Shown one piece after another: positions 7,963 to 17,164 of a stretch of DNA of 64,000 nucleotides. The position numbers and the translations under genes were made by a program. The stretch's first letter is position 1. Each line of letters opens with the position of its first letter. The DNA comes from Thermanaerosceptrum fracticalcis (GTDB lineage Bacteria > Bacillota > Peptococcia > DRI-13), in the NCBI RefSeq assembly GCF_000746025.2, contig NZ_CP045798.1:3145501-3209500 (forward strand), given 5' to 3'. Under the pieces are notes generated by a model. It made no database searches and had not been told where the DNA came from. It was given only the letters and a program-made list of their open reading frames with translations.

Positions 7963-9102
7963 ATGAATTTTCAATTGACGGAAGAGCAAGAATTAATCAG
8001 AAGAATGGCCAAAGAATTTGCCGAGACGGTGGTAGCCCCCAGAGCTGCGGAAATTGATAAAAAGCATGAATTTCCCAGTGATATCGTAGTCCAGATGGTG
8101 GAGTTAAATCTGATGGGTATTCCCTTCCCTGAAGAATATGGCGGTTCCGGAGGGGATAACCTGAGTTATATCTTAGTGGTAGAGGAGATCTCCAAAGCCT
8201 GTGCCACCACAGGTATTATTCTTTCGGCCCACACTTCGTTGGCTTCCTGGCCCATTTACCAGTTTGGTACTCCCGAACAGAAAGAAAAATATTTAAAGCC
8301 CCTCTGCAGCGGGCAGAAATTAGGAGCCTTCTGCTTGACAGAACCTAACGCCGGCACTGATGCCGCCAGTCAGCAGACAGTAGCCGTACTCGATGGGGAC
8401 TACTATATTCTCAACGGTTCCAAGTGTTTTATTACCAACGGCGGTTATGCCAGCACTTACATAGTTTTTGCCATGACAGACAAGAGCAAAGGTGTCAAAG
8501 GTATCAGCGCCTTTATCGTGGAAAAGGACTTTCCCGGTTTTGCCGTAGGCCAGTTTGAAGACAAGTTGGGCATTCACGGTTCTGCAACCGCCGAAATCAT
8601 TTTCAAAGATTGCAAAGTACCCAAAGAAAACCTCCTGGGTAAAGAAGGTGAAGGCTTTAAGATTGCCATGACTACCCTGGACGGAGGCAGGATTGGTGTT
8701 GCCGCCCAGGCTTTAGGTATTGCCCAGGCTGCTTATGAGGCGGCTTTGAAATATGCCAAGGAAAGGCACCAGTTCGGCAAACCCATCAGCGCCAACCAGG
8801 CCATCCAGTTTATGCTGGCCGACATGGCTACCCAGATCCAGGCAGCCCGTCACCTGGTCTACCATGCCGCTTTCCTCAAGGGTAGTGACCAGCCTCATAC
8901 TAAGGAAGCTTCCATGGCTAAATTACATGCCTCCGAAACCGCTATGCAGGTAACGATTAAAGCCGTACAGATCCATGGCGGTCACGGTTACACCACGAAC
9001 TACCCCGTGGAACGCCATCTGCGGGATGCCAAGATTACCGAAATCTACGAAGGAACTTCAGAAGTGCAGCGTATGGTCATTGCCTCTAATATTTTACGGT
9101 AA
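7963..9102 (+). CDS. bcd: Acyl-CoA dehydrogenase, butyryl-CoA dehydrogenase type
   Basis: A 379-residue cytoplasmic flavoprotein that oxidises acyl-CoA to enoyl-CoA or, with a bifurcating Etf, reduces crotonyl-CoA. The usual domains are present: helical N-terminal, beta middle (LGAFCLTEPNAGTDAASQ near residue 125; KCFITNGGYAS near 155) and helical C-terminal. The catalytic Glu is probably Glu363 in YEGTSEVQRM. Length is normal. The start has an AAAAAGGAGGT ribosome site. It is the first gene of the operon with etfB, etfA, fixC-like and fixX-like. Short-chain specificity is inferred from this context and from resemblance to Bcd; a different acyl chain is possible. Confidence 0.92.
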   Translation: MNFQLTEEQELIRRMAKEFAETVVAPRAAEIDKKHEFPSDIVVQMVELNLMGIPFPEEYGGSGGDNLSYILVVEEISKACATTGIILSAHTSLASWPIYQFGTPEQKEKYLKPLCSGQKLGAFCLTEPNAGTDAASQQTVAVLDGDYYILNGSKCFITNGGYASTYIVFAMTDKSKGVKGISAFIVEKDFPGFAVGQFEDKLGIHGSATAEIIFKDCKVPKENLLGKEGEGFKIAMTTLDGGRIGVAAQALGIAQAAYEAALKYAKERHQFGKPISANQAIQFMLADMATQIQAARHLVYHAAFLKGSDQPHTKEASMAKLHASETAMQVTIKAVQIHGGHGYTTNYPVERHLRDAKITEIYEGTSEVQRMVIASNILR

Positions 9103-9117
9103 TCAAAAGAAAAAAAG

Positions 9118-9147
9118 GTTTTCGGTCAGCCCAGGCTGGCCGAAAAC
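9118..9147 (+). other. Strong intercistronic hairpin between bcd and etfB
   Basis: A 14-base arm (GTTTTCGGTCAGCC) pairs with GGCTGGCCGAAAAC across a 2-base loop, with one G-U pair. No T-run follows, so it is unlikely to be a full terminator. It may protect the bcd message or set the bcd to etf expression ratio. Confidence 0.75.
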
Positions 9148-9168
9148 TTAGTTGCGGAGGAGAGGAAT

Positions 9169-9951
9169 ATGCCCAACATAATTGCCTGTTACAAATGGGT
9201 TATCGATGAAGCCGACATCAAAGTGGATGCAAAGACCCGGGAGCTCCAATTCGACCGGGTCAACTACAAAATCAGCGAATACGACCGTAACGCCATTGAA
9301 GAAGCGGTCAAAATCTGTGAAGCTCAGGGAGGAGAGGTTATAGCCCTGACAGCCGGTACGGAAAAAGCCAGGGCTTCCTTAAAAGATGCTCTTTCCCGGG
9401 GGCCTGCCCAGGCTATCTATGTGAATGATGAGCTTTTAGGCAATGCTGATGCCTTTATCACCGCCCGTGTCCTGGCCAAAGCTGTGGCCAAGGTGCCTGA
9501 TTATCAAATGATTATCTGCGGCGAAGGTTCCAGCGACCAGTACAACCAGCAGGTAGGCCCCCAGTTGGCCGCTCTCTTAGGAATTCCCGCCATTACCTTT
9601 GTCAACAAACTTACCGTCTTACCCGATAAAGTAGTGGCCGAGCGCAAACTGGAAGACGGCATCGAAGTGGTGGAGGCCGCTTATCCTGTCCTCGTCACCG
9701 TTCTGCCCGACATTAACAAGGCCCGTATTCCCAGCCTTAAACAGATCCTGGGCGCCAGCAAAAAACCGGTCAAGGAGATTAAACTTCCGGAACTGGTACT
9801 TACGCCAGAAGAACTCAAACCCCGTTTTAAGGTAGCCAGTACCTTAGCTTACGTCATGGCCAGGAAACAGCAGAGAATCACCGGTGACAGCATAAACGAA
9901 ATGGCAGAAAAAGCAGCGGCTGCACTAATCAAAGAAGGCGTCGTGGGTTAG
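9169..9951 (+). CDS. etfB: Electron transfer flavoprotein, beta subunit (FixA-type)
   Basis: The 260-residue beta subunit of EtfAB, which takes electrons from or passes them to acyl-CoA dehydrogenase. Recognisable parts are the N-terminal CYKWVID strand, the adenine-nucleotide fold and the signature region ICGEGSSDQYNQQVGPQLAALLGIPAITFV at residues about 117-145. The Etf partners are adjacent, and the fixCX-like genes follow, which fits a bifurcating Etf. The start has GGAGGAGAGG upstream. Bifurcation is inferred from the gene set and not proven by sequence alone. Confidence 0.93.
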   Translation: MPNIIACYKWVIDEADIKVDAKTRELQFDRVNYKISEYDRNAIEEAVKICEAQGGEVIALTAGTEKARASLKDALSRGPAQAIYVNDELLGNADAFITARVLAKAVAKVPDYQMIICGEGSSDQYNQQVGPQLAALLGIPAITFVNKLTVLPDKVVAERKLEDGIEVVEAAYPVLVTVLPDINKARIPSLKQILGASKKPVKEIKLPELVLTPEELKPRFKVASTLAYVMARKQQRITGDSINEMAEKAAAALIKEGVVG

Positions 9952-9966
9952 GAGGGAGGAAAAGCA

Positions 9967-10902
9967 ATGAACATCTGGGTAATAGCCGAACAACAAGAAC
10001 TGGCCCTGGAACTGACAGGGGCAGCCCGTACCCTTTCGGGAACAGCGGGTGAAGTTATCACCGTCCTCACGGGGACAGAAGCCCAGGCCCAAATGGCAGT
10101 AAAAAGTGGTGCCAGCAAATGTTACTACATAAATGGGGAGATGCCCTTAGAAAACTATGCTGAGTCTTTGGCCAAAGCCCTCAAAACAGCCAAACCAAGA
10201 CTCATTCTCATAGGAGCTACCAGAAGAGGCAAAGACCTGGCTGCTAAAATCGCTGCTCTCCTGGGTGTGGGTTGTGCCACCGACGGCAAAAACATAGAAT
10301 TTACCGCCGAAGGCGTAAAAATAGAAAGAATGGTCTACGGAGGCTTGGCCGTCAGTACTTTGATCTCCCAGGAAGAAACCGTAATTGTCACCGTTCCTCC
10401 CAAGACCTATGAAGCTCCCGCCCAAGAGGAAAGAACAGGAGAAGTGAAAGCCTTTACCGGCCAGCCCAGTACTAAGGTAAAAGTCGTGGAAAAACGCGCT
10501 AAGCCCAAAGATGCTGTCAATATCGCTGATGCAGCCGTCGTTGTGGGTGTAGGCCGCGGTTTTGCCAAACAGGAAGACCTTAAACTGGCCGAAGACTTGG
10601 CCAAAGTCTTAGAGGGAGAACTAGGCTGCAGCCGTCCTGTAGCCGAAGACCTCCACTGGCTGCCTGAAGACCGTTACATCGGCATCTCCGGTCAAAACAT
10701 CAAACCCGGCCTTTACCTCTCCTTAGGTATTTCCGGGCAAGTCCAGCACATCTCCGGCATCCGTGATGCCAAAATCATCTTTGCCGTAGACAAAAACGAA
10801 AATGCGCCCATCTTCCAGAATGCCGACTACTACATCGTCGGTGACCTCTACCAGGTCGTACCCGCCCTGGAAGAAGCCTGCAAGAAGGCCCTCAACAAAT
10901 AG
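9967..10902 (+). CDS. etfA: Electron transfer flavoprotein, alpha subunit (FixB-type)
   Basis: A 311-residue subunit with an N-terminal nucleotide-binding-like domain and a C-terminal FAD domain. The FAD domain carries GVGRGFAKQEDL near residue 194, CSRPVAEDLHWLPEDRYIGISG near 220 and GISGQVQHISGIRDAKIIFAVDKN near 258, the classic Etf-alpha sequence. It starts 15 bases after etfB with its own GGAGGGAGG site. It pairs with EtfB in the cytoplasm and, by context, passes electrons to the FixC-like protein or the dehydrogenase. The N-terminal half is shorter than in ferredoxin-fused forms. Confidence 0.94.
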   Translation: MNIWVIAEQQELALELTGAARTLSGTAGEVITVLTGTEAQAQMAVKSGASKCYYINGEMPLENYAESLAKALKTAKPRLILIGATRRGKDLAAKIAALLGVGCATDGKNIEFTAEGVKIERMVYGGLAVSTLISQEETVIVTVPPKTYEAPAQEERTGEVKAFTGQPSTKVKVVEKRAKPKDAVNIADAAVVVGVGRGFAKQEDLKLAEDLAKVLEGELGCSRPVAEDLHWLPEDRYIGISGQNIKPGLYLSLGISGQVQHISGIRDAKIIFAVDKNENAPIFQNADYYIVGDLYQVVPALEEACKKALNK

Positions 10903-10913
10903 GGGGATGAAAC

Positions 10914-12215
10914 ATGAGCGAAGAAAGATTTGACTGTATCATCGTGGGGGCAGGGCCGGCGGGCAGCGCCGCCGCCCTTACCCTGGCCCGGGCCGGCCTC
11001 GAAGTCCTCGTCATCGAAAGAGGCCTGCAAGCCGGCAGCAAAAACATGACAGGAGGCAGGCTCTACGCCCACGCCCTGCAAAAAATAATCCCCAACTTCT
11101 GGGAAGAAGCACCCGTCGAAAGACGGGTTGTCAAAGAAACCATCACTATGATCACGCCTTCCGGCAGTGTTTCCCTGGACTACAAGAGCCAGCGCTACAA
11201 CCAGGAACCCTACCACTCCTTTACAGTCCTAAGAGCCCAATTCGACCAGTGGCTGGCCACTAAAGCCGAAGAAGCCGGGGCCGTCATCGCCACCGGCGTC
11301 AGAGTCGATGACCTTTTACGGGATGACCAGGGTAAAATCATTGGCGTCATTGCCGGCGAAGACCAAATGCTGGCCAACGTCGTCATCGCCGCCGACGGAG
11401 TCAACTCCCTTTTAGCCCAGAAAGCGGGCCTAAGGGGCGAACTCAAAGACATTCACGTGGCCACAGGCGTCAAAGAAGTCATCGAACTGCCAAGACAAGT
11501 AATAGAGGACCGCTTCCAGCTCACAGGAGAAGAAGGGGCTGCTCAGCTCTTTGTGGGCCGGTGCACCCAAGGAATCCAGGGCGGCGGTTTCCTCTACACC
11601 AACAAAAACACCATCTCCATAGGTCTCGTCATTACCTCCGGGGCTATAGGAAAAAGCAAAATAAAAATTGCTGACTTAATCGAAGAATTCAAGACCCACC
11701 CCAACATCGCTCCTCTCGTAACCGGGGGTAAAGTCGTCGAATACTCGGCCCATTTAGTACCCGAAGGCGGCCTAAATATGCTGCCTGCCCTCTATACAGA
11801 CGGGCTTTTAATCGCCGGTGATGCCGCAGGTTTAGTCTTAAACACCGGCTACATGGTCAGGGGCATGGATTTAGCCATCTACTCCGGCATCGCTGCTGCT
11901 CAGACCGTCATCAAAGCCAAAGAAAAAGAAGACTATTCCAAAACATCCTTAAGTCATTACCAGGAACTTCTTAAAAACAGCTTTGTTATGAAAGACCTGG
12001 AGACCTACAAAAATGCCCCGGCCTTCATGGAACAGACCACCCGGATCTTCACCACCTATCCGCAATTAGCCGACAACATCCTCTACAAACTGTTTACCGT
12101 ATACGGTACTCCCGCCCAGCATCTTTTACCCATGGTCATGGGCGAACTCAAGAAGAATAATATATCCATCTTTGATTTGGTCAAAGACGGTATAAAGGGG
12201 GTCAGGGCCCTATGA
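10914..12215 (+). CDS. fixC: FixC-like FAD-dependent oxidoreductase (Etf-quinone oxidoreductase family)
   Basis: A 433-residue flavoprotein that starts with a dinucleotide-binding fold (CIIVGAGPAGSAAALTLA, residues 6-23) and has the GLLIAGDAAGLVLNTG FAD motif near residue 300. It belongs to the FixC/Etf-quinone oxidoreductase family. It links Etf to the quinone pool together with the ferredoxin-like FixX, whose gene overlaps its stop by 4 bases. It starts 11 bases after etfA. The LVPEGGLNMLPALYTDG region near residue 283 is typical of FixC. Confidence 0.92.
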   Translation: MSEERFDCIIVGAGPAGSAAALTLARAGLEVLVIERGLQAGSKNMTGGRLYAHALQKIIPNFWEEAPVERRVVKETITMITPSGSVSLDYKSQRYNQEPYHSFTVLRAQFDQWLATKAEEAGAVIATGVRVDDLLRDDQGKIIGVIAGEDQMLANVVIAADGVNSLLAQKAGLRGELKDIHVATGVKEVIELPRQVIEDRFQLTGEEGAAQLFVGRCTQGIQGGGFLYTNKNTISIGLVITSGAIGKSKIKIADLIEEFKTHPNIAPLVTGGKVVEYSAHLVPEGGLNMLPALYTDGLLIAGDAAGLVLNTGYMVRGMDLAIYSGIAAAQTVIKAKEKEDYSKTSLSHYQELLKNSFVMKDLETYKNAPAFMEQTTRIFTTYPQLADNILYKLFTVYGTPAQHLLPMVMGELKKNNISIFDLVKDGIKGVRAL

Positions 12216-12499
12216 AGAAACTCTCCATCGAAGAACGCCTGGGTTTCAACAAATTCAATGTGGACGATGATGAAGCCCATATCACTATAAACAAAGAAAT
12301 CTGCCGCACCTGTACGGAAAAGCCCTGTCTTTATGCCTGTCCTGCCCTTTTATACAACTTAAACGAAGCGGGAGAAATGACCTTTGATTATGCGGGATGC
12401 CTGGAATGTGGGACCTGTCGGGTGGTCTGTCAAAAGCAAGGGGCCATCCAGTGGAATTATCCCCGGGGAATCTTTGGGGTCCAGTTCAGATATGGGTAA
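12212..12499 (+). CDS. fixX: FixX-like ferredoxin
   Basis: A 95-residue iron-sulfur protein, the partner of FixC. One cysteine group lies at CRTCTEKPCLYACPA (residues 31-45) and a second at CLECGTCRVVCQKQGAI (residues 67-83). As in FixX proteins this probably binds one [4Fe-4S] cluster, with the other site degenerate or structural. The C-terminal YPRGIFGVQFRYG is a FixX hallmark. The ATG overlaps the fixC stop (ATGA), so the two are translationally coupled. Confidence 0.93.
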   Translation: MKKLSIEERLGFNKFNVDDDEAHITINKEICRTCTEKPCLYACPALLYNLNEAGEMTFDYAGCLECGTCRVVCQKQGAIQWNYPRGIFGVQFRYG

Positions 12500-12546
12500 A
12501 ATAATTTAAAGATTATAAAGTGTGGTTGCTGCACCATTTAACCACA

Positions 12547-12579
12547 GGCCGTTTTCTTAGGAAACGGTCCTTATTTTTA
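12547..12579 (+). terminator. Terminator of the bcd-etf-fix operon
   Basis: GGCCGTTTTC pairs with GAAACGGTCC across four bases, followed by TTATTTTT. A second stem (TGTGGTT with AACCACA, about 12521-12546) sits just before it. Confidence 0.85.
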
Positions 12580-12606
12580 GATAAAAACATTTTAGATAAA
12601 AAGGGC

Positions 12607-12635
12607 TTGCATTTTTATAATAGAGGGAATATAAT
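12607..12635 (+). promoter_or_regulatory. Sigma-A promoter of the aro operon
   Basis: TTGCAT at 12607-12612, a 17-base spacer and a perfect TATAAT at 12630-12635. Transcription should start near 12642, leaving a leader of about 200 bases before aroF. Confidence 0.85.
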
Positions 12636-12641
12636 ATACAA

Positions 12642-12775
12642 AAATTGCACCAGTGAAGGGACACAAATTCCGTAGGATGGTAGGTTTGTTCCCCTGGAAA
12701 AGTGAATTACTGGTAGGATGGTAGTATGGTAGGAAGATACGTGTGTGTCAGGCACCCTTCCTAGGGGTGTCTTTT
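12642..12775 (+). promoter_or_regulatory. Aro operon leader with attenuator; candidate TRAP target
   Basis: The leader ends in a terminator hairpin (GGCACCC with GGGTGTC, 12751-12771, then five T). The terminator's CTTCCTA (12757-12763) can instead pair with TAGGAAG (12730-12736), giving a mutually exclusive antiterminator. The segment just before holds UAG repeats at 8-base steps (TAGGATGG, TAGTATGG, TAGGAAGA) and an earlier pair near 12675-12690. Eleven NAG triplets occur in the leader, but they are irregularly spaced, unlike the 2-3 base spacers of known TRAP sites. No T-box GGGTGG-ACCGCG signature is present. Attenuation is well supported; the effector is open. Confidence 0.65.
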
Positions 12776-12839
12776 TGTATTTATTTGCACCCGTATGCTG
12801 GCCATACTTACCTAAAAGAAAATGAAGGAGGTATGGAAA

Positions 12840-13853
12840 ATGATTGTCGTCATGAGAACAGGTGTCAAAGAAGAATTGGTTGACAAGGTGGCTAAGAAGC
12901 TAGTAGAAAACGGCTTCCAGATCCATCTTTCCGTAGGGGTGGAAAGAACCCTCATCGGAGCTGTGGGAGATAAGTCCCATTACATGGACTTAGCCCTGGA
13001 AGCCATGGAAGGTGTGGAAAAGGTTATTCCTATCCTGGCGCCTTACAAACTGGCCAGCCGGGAATTTAAACCCGACGATACCGTTATCAGAATAGGTGAC
13101 GTTACCATAGGCGGAGAGGAAATCCAGGTCATGGCCGGACCCTGCGCTGTAGAAAGCAGGGAGCAGCTTTTGGAAGTAGCGGAAATGGTGAGAGAAAGAG
13201 GAGCCCGTATTCTAAGGGGCGGGGCCTTTAAACCCCGGACTTCTCCCTATGCTTTCCAGGGCCTGGAGGAAAAAGGACTGGAATACCTGGCCGAAGCCCG
13301 GGAAAAGACGGGTCTCTTAATTGTTACGGAAGTAATGGATACGCAAAAGGTGGCTATGGTTGCCCAATACGCCGATATTTTACAGATTGGAGCCAGGAAC
13401 ATGCAGAATTTTCCTCTGCTGCGGGAGGTAGCCAAATGTAACAAACCTGTCCTCTTAAAAAGGGGACTCAGTGCTACCATTGAGGAGTGGATTATGGCTG
13501 CCGAGTATATCATGGTTAGCGGTAATCACCAGGTTATCCTGTGTGAAAGAGGAATCCGTACTTTTGAATCTTTTACCCGGAACACTCTGGACCTTTCCGC
13601 GGTTCCCGTCATTAAAGAATTGAGTCACTTACCCGTTATTGTCGATCCCAGTCACAGTACTGGAAAATGGAAGCTGGTACAGCCTATGGCCCGTTCCGCC
13701 ATCGCTGCCGGCGCCGATGGCCTGATCATAGAAGTTCATCCCAAACCTAGTGAAGCCCTGTGTGACGGTCCCCAGTCTGTAACGCCGGAGAGATTTTCCA
13801 GTATCATGGAAGATTTACAAAAAATGGCCGTTGCGATGGGGAGAACCATCTGA
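12840..13853 (+). CDS. aroF: 3-deoxy-D-arabino-heptulosonate 7-phosphate synthase, type I-beta
   Basis: Makes DAHP from phosphoenolpyruvate and erythrose 4-phosphate, the first step of aromatic amino acid synthesis. The 337-residue form has an N-terminal ferredoxin-like regulatory domain (about residues 1-70), as in Thermotoga DAHP synthase, and a TIM barrel with AGPCAVES (99-106), [12 protein letters not shown] (126-137) and [12 protein letters not shown] near 265. The start is the ATG at 12840 because AAGGAGG lies 8 bases upstream; the earlier in-frame ATG at 12822 contains that ribosome site. It is the first gene of the aro operon, behind an attenuator-like leader. Confidence 0.96.
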   Translation: MIVVMRTGVKEELVDKVAKKLVENGFQIHLSVGVERTLIGAVGDKSHYMDLALEAMEGVEKVIPILAPYKLASREFKPDDTVIRIGDVTIGGEEIQVMAGPCAVESREQLLEVAEMVRERGARILRGGAFKPRTSPYAFQGLEEKGLEYLAEAREKTGLLIVTEVMDTQKVAMVAQYADILQIGARNMQNFPLLREVAKCNKPVLLKRGLSATIEEWIMAAEYIMVSGNHQVILCERGIRTFESFTRNTLDLSAVPVIKELSHLPVIVDPSHSTGKWKLVQPMARSAIAAGADGLIIEVHPKPSEALCDGPQSVTPERFSSIMEDLQKMAVAMGRTI

Positions 13854-13870
13854 CCGGGAGGCGGTAGAGG

Positions 13871-14974
13871 GTGATTAGAAATATTACCATTATCGGCTTA
13901 GGGGTGATCGGGGGCTCTCTGGGGATGGCCCTTAAGAAGAAAAAGCCCGAGATAAAAGTATGTGGTATTGATACGCGGCAGGAGGTCCTGGGCGAAGCAG
14001 TGGCCCGAAAAGCTATTGATTGGGGTACTCTCCATTTTGAGGCTGCCGTAAGGGATGCTGAAGTCATTTTTTTAGCTACACCCATGACGGCAATGCCTGT
14101 GGTCTGCCAGGAAATTGTACCCTTCTTAAAACCAGGTACTATTATTACAGATGTGGGTAGTACCAAAAGATATATCGTGAATACTTTGCAGGAAATCTTA
14201 CCCCCTACTGTCCAGTTTGTAGGCGGTCACCCCATGGCCGGTTCCGAGAAAGGGGGCCTGCAGGGGGCCCATGAACTGCTTTTTGAGAACGCTGCCTATA
14301 TCCTTACCCCTACTTTAAAAACTTCAAGTAACGCCATGGAGACGGTAAAACAACTGGTCCAGGACGTGGGAGCCAAGGTTATCCTTCTTTCACCCGAGGA
14401 ACATGACCGGAAAGTAGCGGCGGTAAGTCATTTGCCTCATCTGGTGGCCAGTGCCCTGGTTTCTACTGTGGGTGAGCTGGAAGAAAGGGAGAAGGGGTAT
14501 TTTGCCCTGGCCGCAGGGGGATTCCGCGATTCCACACGTATTGCTGCCAGTAACAGTGAGATGTGGTGTGATATTTTCTTGCAGAATGAAAAGGCCCTTT
14601 TACCCCTTGTCCGGGGGTTTAGGGAATCCCTGGAACGACTGGAAAAATACATTGAGGAGAAGAATGCCCAGGCCTTGCTAGAGATGCTGAGACAGTCCCG
14701 GCTGTGGCGGGAGGGGTTGCCTACGGGGCTCAAAGGCATTGTTCCCCAGTTACATGAAGCAGTGGTGATTGTCCCTGACAGGCCGGGAATTATTGCGGAA
14801 CTCTCCAACCTTCTAGGGGAACAGGGCATTAATATCAGCGATATAGAAATACAGCCGGTAAGAGAAGATGACGGCGGTATCATCCGCTTTGGTTTTATCC
14901 GTGAAGAATGGAGAAACCAGGCTGTAGAAATTCTTCAAACTAAAGGCTTCCCTGTACGGAAAACTGGGGTATAA
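13871..14974 (+). CDS. tyrA: Prephenate dehydrogenase with C-terminal ACT domain
   Basis: Oxidatively decarboxylates prephenate to 4-hydroxyphenylpyruvate for tyrosine. The 367-residue protein has a Rossmann fold (IIGLGVIGGSLGMALKK, residues 6-22), the GGHPMAGSEKGG active-site segment near residue 118, a helical dimerisation domain and an ACT domain from about residue 295 (VVIVPDRPGIIAELSNLLG) that probably senses tyrosine. It starts with GTG behind GGGAGGCGG, 17 bases after aroF. Confidence 0.95.
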   Translation: MIRNITIIGLGVIGGSLGMALKKKKPEIKVCGIDTRQEVLGEAVARKAIDWGTLHFEAAVRDAEVIFLATPMTAMPVVCQEIVPFLKPGTIITDVGSTKRYIVNTLQEILPPTVQFVGGHPMAGSEKGGLQGAHELLFENAAYILTPTLKTSSNAMETVKQLVQDVGAKVILLSPEEHDRKVAAVSHLPHLVASALVSTVGELEEREKGYFALAAGGFRDSTRIAASNSEMWCDIFLQNEKALLPLVRGFRESLERLEKYIEEKNAQALLEMLRQSRLWREGLPTGLKGIVPQLHEAVVIVPDRPGIIAELSNLLGEQGINISDIEIQPVREDDGGIIRFGFIREEWRNQAVEILQTKGFPVRKTGV

Positions 14975-15012
14975 TAAATGGTAATTATGCTGGGTAAGAG
15001 GAGCCGATGTAA

Positions 15013-16299
15013 ATGCGTATAACCATAACACAAACTGAGAAGATGGAAGGGACGATCCAGGTCCCGGGAGATAAATCCATTTCCCACCGTTCCATCATGC
15101 TGGGGGCCTTAGCCCAGGGCGTTACCCGGATTGAAGGGTTCCTCATGGCCGAGGACTGCCTGAGTACTGTGCGCTGTTTTAGGACTCTGGGAGTTCCTAT
15201 CACGATGGAGGGTAAAAGCGTCCGGGTAGAGGGCAGAGGACTCTACGGCCTGCAGGAACCCGAGGATGTTCTGGATGTGGGTAATTCAGGTACCACCATC
15301 CGGCTGATGATGGGTATCTTGGCCGGGCAGCCTTTCACCTCTTTTCTCACGGGTGATCCCTCCATACGCCGTCGTCCCATGGGGAGAGTGGCCAAACCCT
15401 TAAGGGAAATGGGGGCTAATATTGTGGGGCGCCAGAACGGAAACCTGGCTCCTCTGGCAGTCCAGGGAGGAAACCTGAAACCAATATCTTATAAAACACC
15501 TGTGGCCAGTGCCCAAATCAAATCATCTATTCTTCTGGCCGGTCTCTATGCTCCCGGCTGGACTGAGGTTATTGAACCTGAGCAGTCCCGTAATCACTCA
15601 GAATTGATGTTAAAAGCCTTTGGCGCAGAAATTGAAACAGATGGACCAGCCGTCCGTGTCAAAGGCGGAGCACAACTAAAAGGGCAGCAGGTGCAGGTGC
15701 CAGGGGATATTTCTTCGGCGGCTTTCTTTATGGTAGCCGGGCTCATTGTTCCTCAGGGAAAGATCGTTATTGAAAATGTAGGTTTAAACCCCACCCGTGA
15801 TGGCATCTTAGAGGTTTTACAGGCCATGGGGGGAAAAATCCGTTTATTCGATACCCGTGTGGTAGCAGGCGAACTTATTGGTAATATAGAAATACAGAGC
15901 AGTGAGCTGCGGGGTGTGAGTATTGGCGGTGCCATTATACCTCGCCTCATTGACGAAATACCCGTGCTGGCTGTGGCTGCCGCTTTTGCTGAAGGAGTTA
16001 CAGAGATCCATGATGCGGCGGAATTGAAAGTAAAGGAAAGTAACCGTTTGTATGCCATCAGTGAGGGCTTGACCAGACTGGGGGCGCAAATTGAGGAACT
16101 CCCCGACGGTCTGCGTATCATAGGCGGTAAGCCCTTAAAAGGCAATGTCTGCCAGAGTTATCATGACCACCGTATCGCTATGGCTTTGGCTGTCGCGGGA
16201 CTGCGTGCTGAGGGGGAAACTCACATAGAAGACGGGGAGGCTGTGAATATCTCTTTCCCCGAATTCACCCAGCTCATCAGCCAACTGCAAAAGGTGTGA
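15013..16299 (+). CDS. aroA: 3-phosphoshikimate 1-carboxyvinyltransferase (EPSP synthase)
   Basis: Transfers enolpyruvyl from PEP to shikimate 3-phosphate. The 428-residue protein has PGDKSISHRSIMLGALA (residues 18-34), LDVGNSGTTIRLMMGILAG near residue 88 and the SYHDHRIAMALAVAGL region near residue 380. Gly-Asn-Ala-Gly in the glyphosate loop is replaced by GNSGTT, as in class II enzymes. It sits between tyrA and aroE; its stop overlaps the aroE start by 4 bases. Confidence 0.96.
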   Translation: MRITITQTEKMEGTIQVPGDKSISHRSIMLGALAQGVTRIEGFLMAEDCLSTVRCFRTLGVPITMEGKSVRVEGRGLYGLQEPEDVLDVGNSGTTIRLMMGILAGQPFTSFLTGDPSIRRRPMGRVAKPLREMGANIVGRQNGNLAPLAVQGGNLKPISYKTPVASAQIKSSILLAGLYAPGWTEVIEPEQSRNHSELMLKAFGAEIETDGPAVRVKGGAQLKGQQVQVPGDISSAAFFMVAGLIVPQGKIVIENVGLNPTRDGILEVLQAMGGKIRLFDTRVVAGELIGNIEIQSSELRGVSIGGAIIPRLIDEIPVLAVAAAFAEGVTEIHDAAELKVKESNRLYAISEGLTRLGAQIEELPDGLRIIGGKPLKGNVCQSYHDHRIAMALAVAGLRAEGETHIEDGEAVNISFPEFTQLISQLQKV

Positions 16300-17162
16300 G
16301 TAAGATGCTTGAGGTTAACGGTAATACCAAAATATATGTCCTTCTGGGTAACCCCATTGCTCAAACCCTTTCCCCTGCTATGTACAACGCTGCTTTTCGG
16401 GCTCTTCAGGAAAACAGGCTCTATATTGCCTGTAAAGTAGAGGAAGACGGTTTGGAAGAGGCTGTCAAGGGTTTAAAGGCTTTAGGCATTATGGGAGGAA
16501 ACGTTACTGTTCCCTTTAAGGAAAAAATTATTCCCTTTTTGGATGGCATCTCTGAAGAAAGTCGCTTAATAGGGGCGGTGAATACTCTCTATTGCCGGGA
16601 AGGGGAACTATGGGGGACCAATACCGATGGAGCCGGTTTTTTGAAGGCCTTAAAGAAGGTAGATCCCCGGGGGGTGGAAGGACGGCGAGTCCTTATGCTG
16701 GGCGCTGGTGGTTCGGCCCGGGCCGTGGCGGTTACCCTTGCTATGGCAGGCGCCAAAGAGATCAATATTATTAACCGTACCTTAAGTAAAGCCCAGGAGA
16801 TCATGGAGATAGTTTATGGTCTTGACTGCCGGGGTCAGGCCCTGGGGTGGGATGATAAAAGTATTAAAGAGGCAGTCCAGGAAAGTGATTTTATTATTAA
16901 TACCACTTCTCTGGGAATGGTGCCCCGGGTGGAGGAAATGCCTCCCTTGAATCCTGACTGGTTCAGGCCTTCACAATGGGTGATTGACCTTATTTATAAA
17001 CCGAAAGAAACCTTGTTTTTACGGGAAGCCAGGATAAAAGGCTGTCAGACTCTTAATGGCCTGGGGATGCTTCTGGAACAGGGAGTACTGGCTTTTGAAC
17101 AGTGGTCCGGGCTGAAGCCCCCTGTGGAGGTAATGGCCCGCGAACTGGAGAGGTGGGTATAG
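16296..17162 (+). CDS. aroE: Shikimate dehydrogenase
   Basis: NADPH-dependent reduction of 3-dehydroshikimate to shikimate. In the 288-residue protein the substrate domain carries [17 protein letters not shown] (residues 18-34) and [11 protein letters not shown] near residue 68, with the catalytic Lys in VPFKEK. The cofactor domain carries [14 protein letters not shown] near residue 136. The GTG start overlaps the aroA stop (GTGA); the in-frame ATG at 16305 is an alternative start. Confidence 0.95.
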   Translation: MSKMLEVNGNTKIYVLLGNPIAQTLSPAMYNAAFRALQENRLYIACKVEEDGLEEAVKGLKALGIMGGNVTVPFKEKIIPFLDGISEESRLIGAVNTLYCREGELWGTNTDGAGFLKALKKVDPRGVEGRRVLMLGAGGSARAVAVTLAMAGAKEINIINRTLSKAQEIMEIVYGLDCRGQALGWDDKSIKEAVQESDFIINTTSLGMVPRVEEMPPLNPDWFRPSQWVIDLIYKPKETLFLREARIKGCQTLNGLGMLLEQGVLAFEQWSGLKPPVEVMARELERWV

Positions 17163-17164
17163 AG

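Noticed and set aside
12679-12726. Leader peptide MVGLFPWKSELLVGW as the sensor of the aro attenuator
   Set aside because: The start has no well-placed ribosome site and the aromatic codons are few; kept only as an alternative explanation.
12642-12775. T-box riboswitch before aroF
   Set aside because: The conserved GGGTGG-ACCGCG antiterminator motif and a specifier loop are absent.
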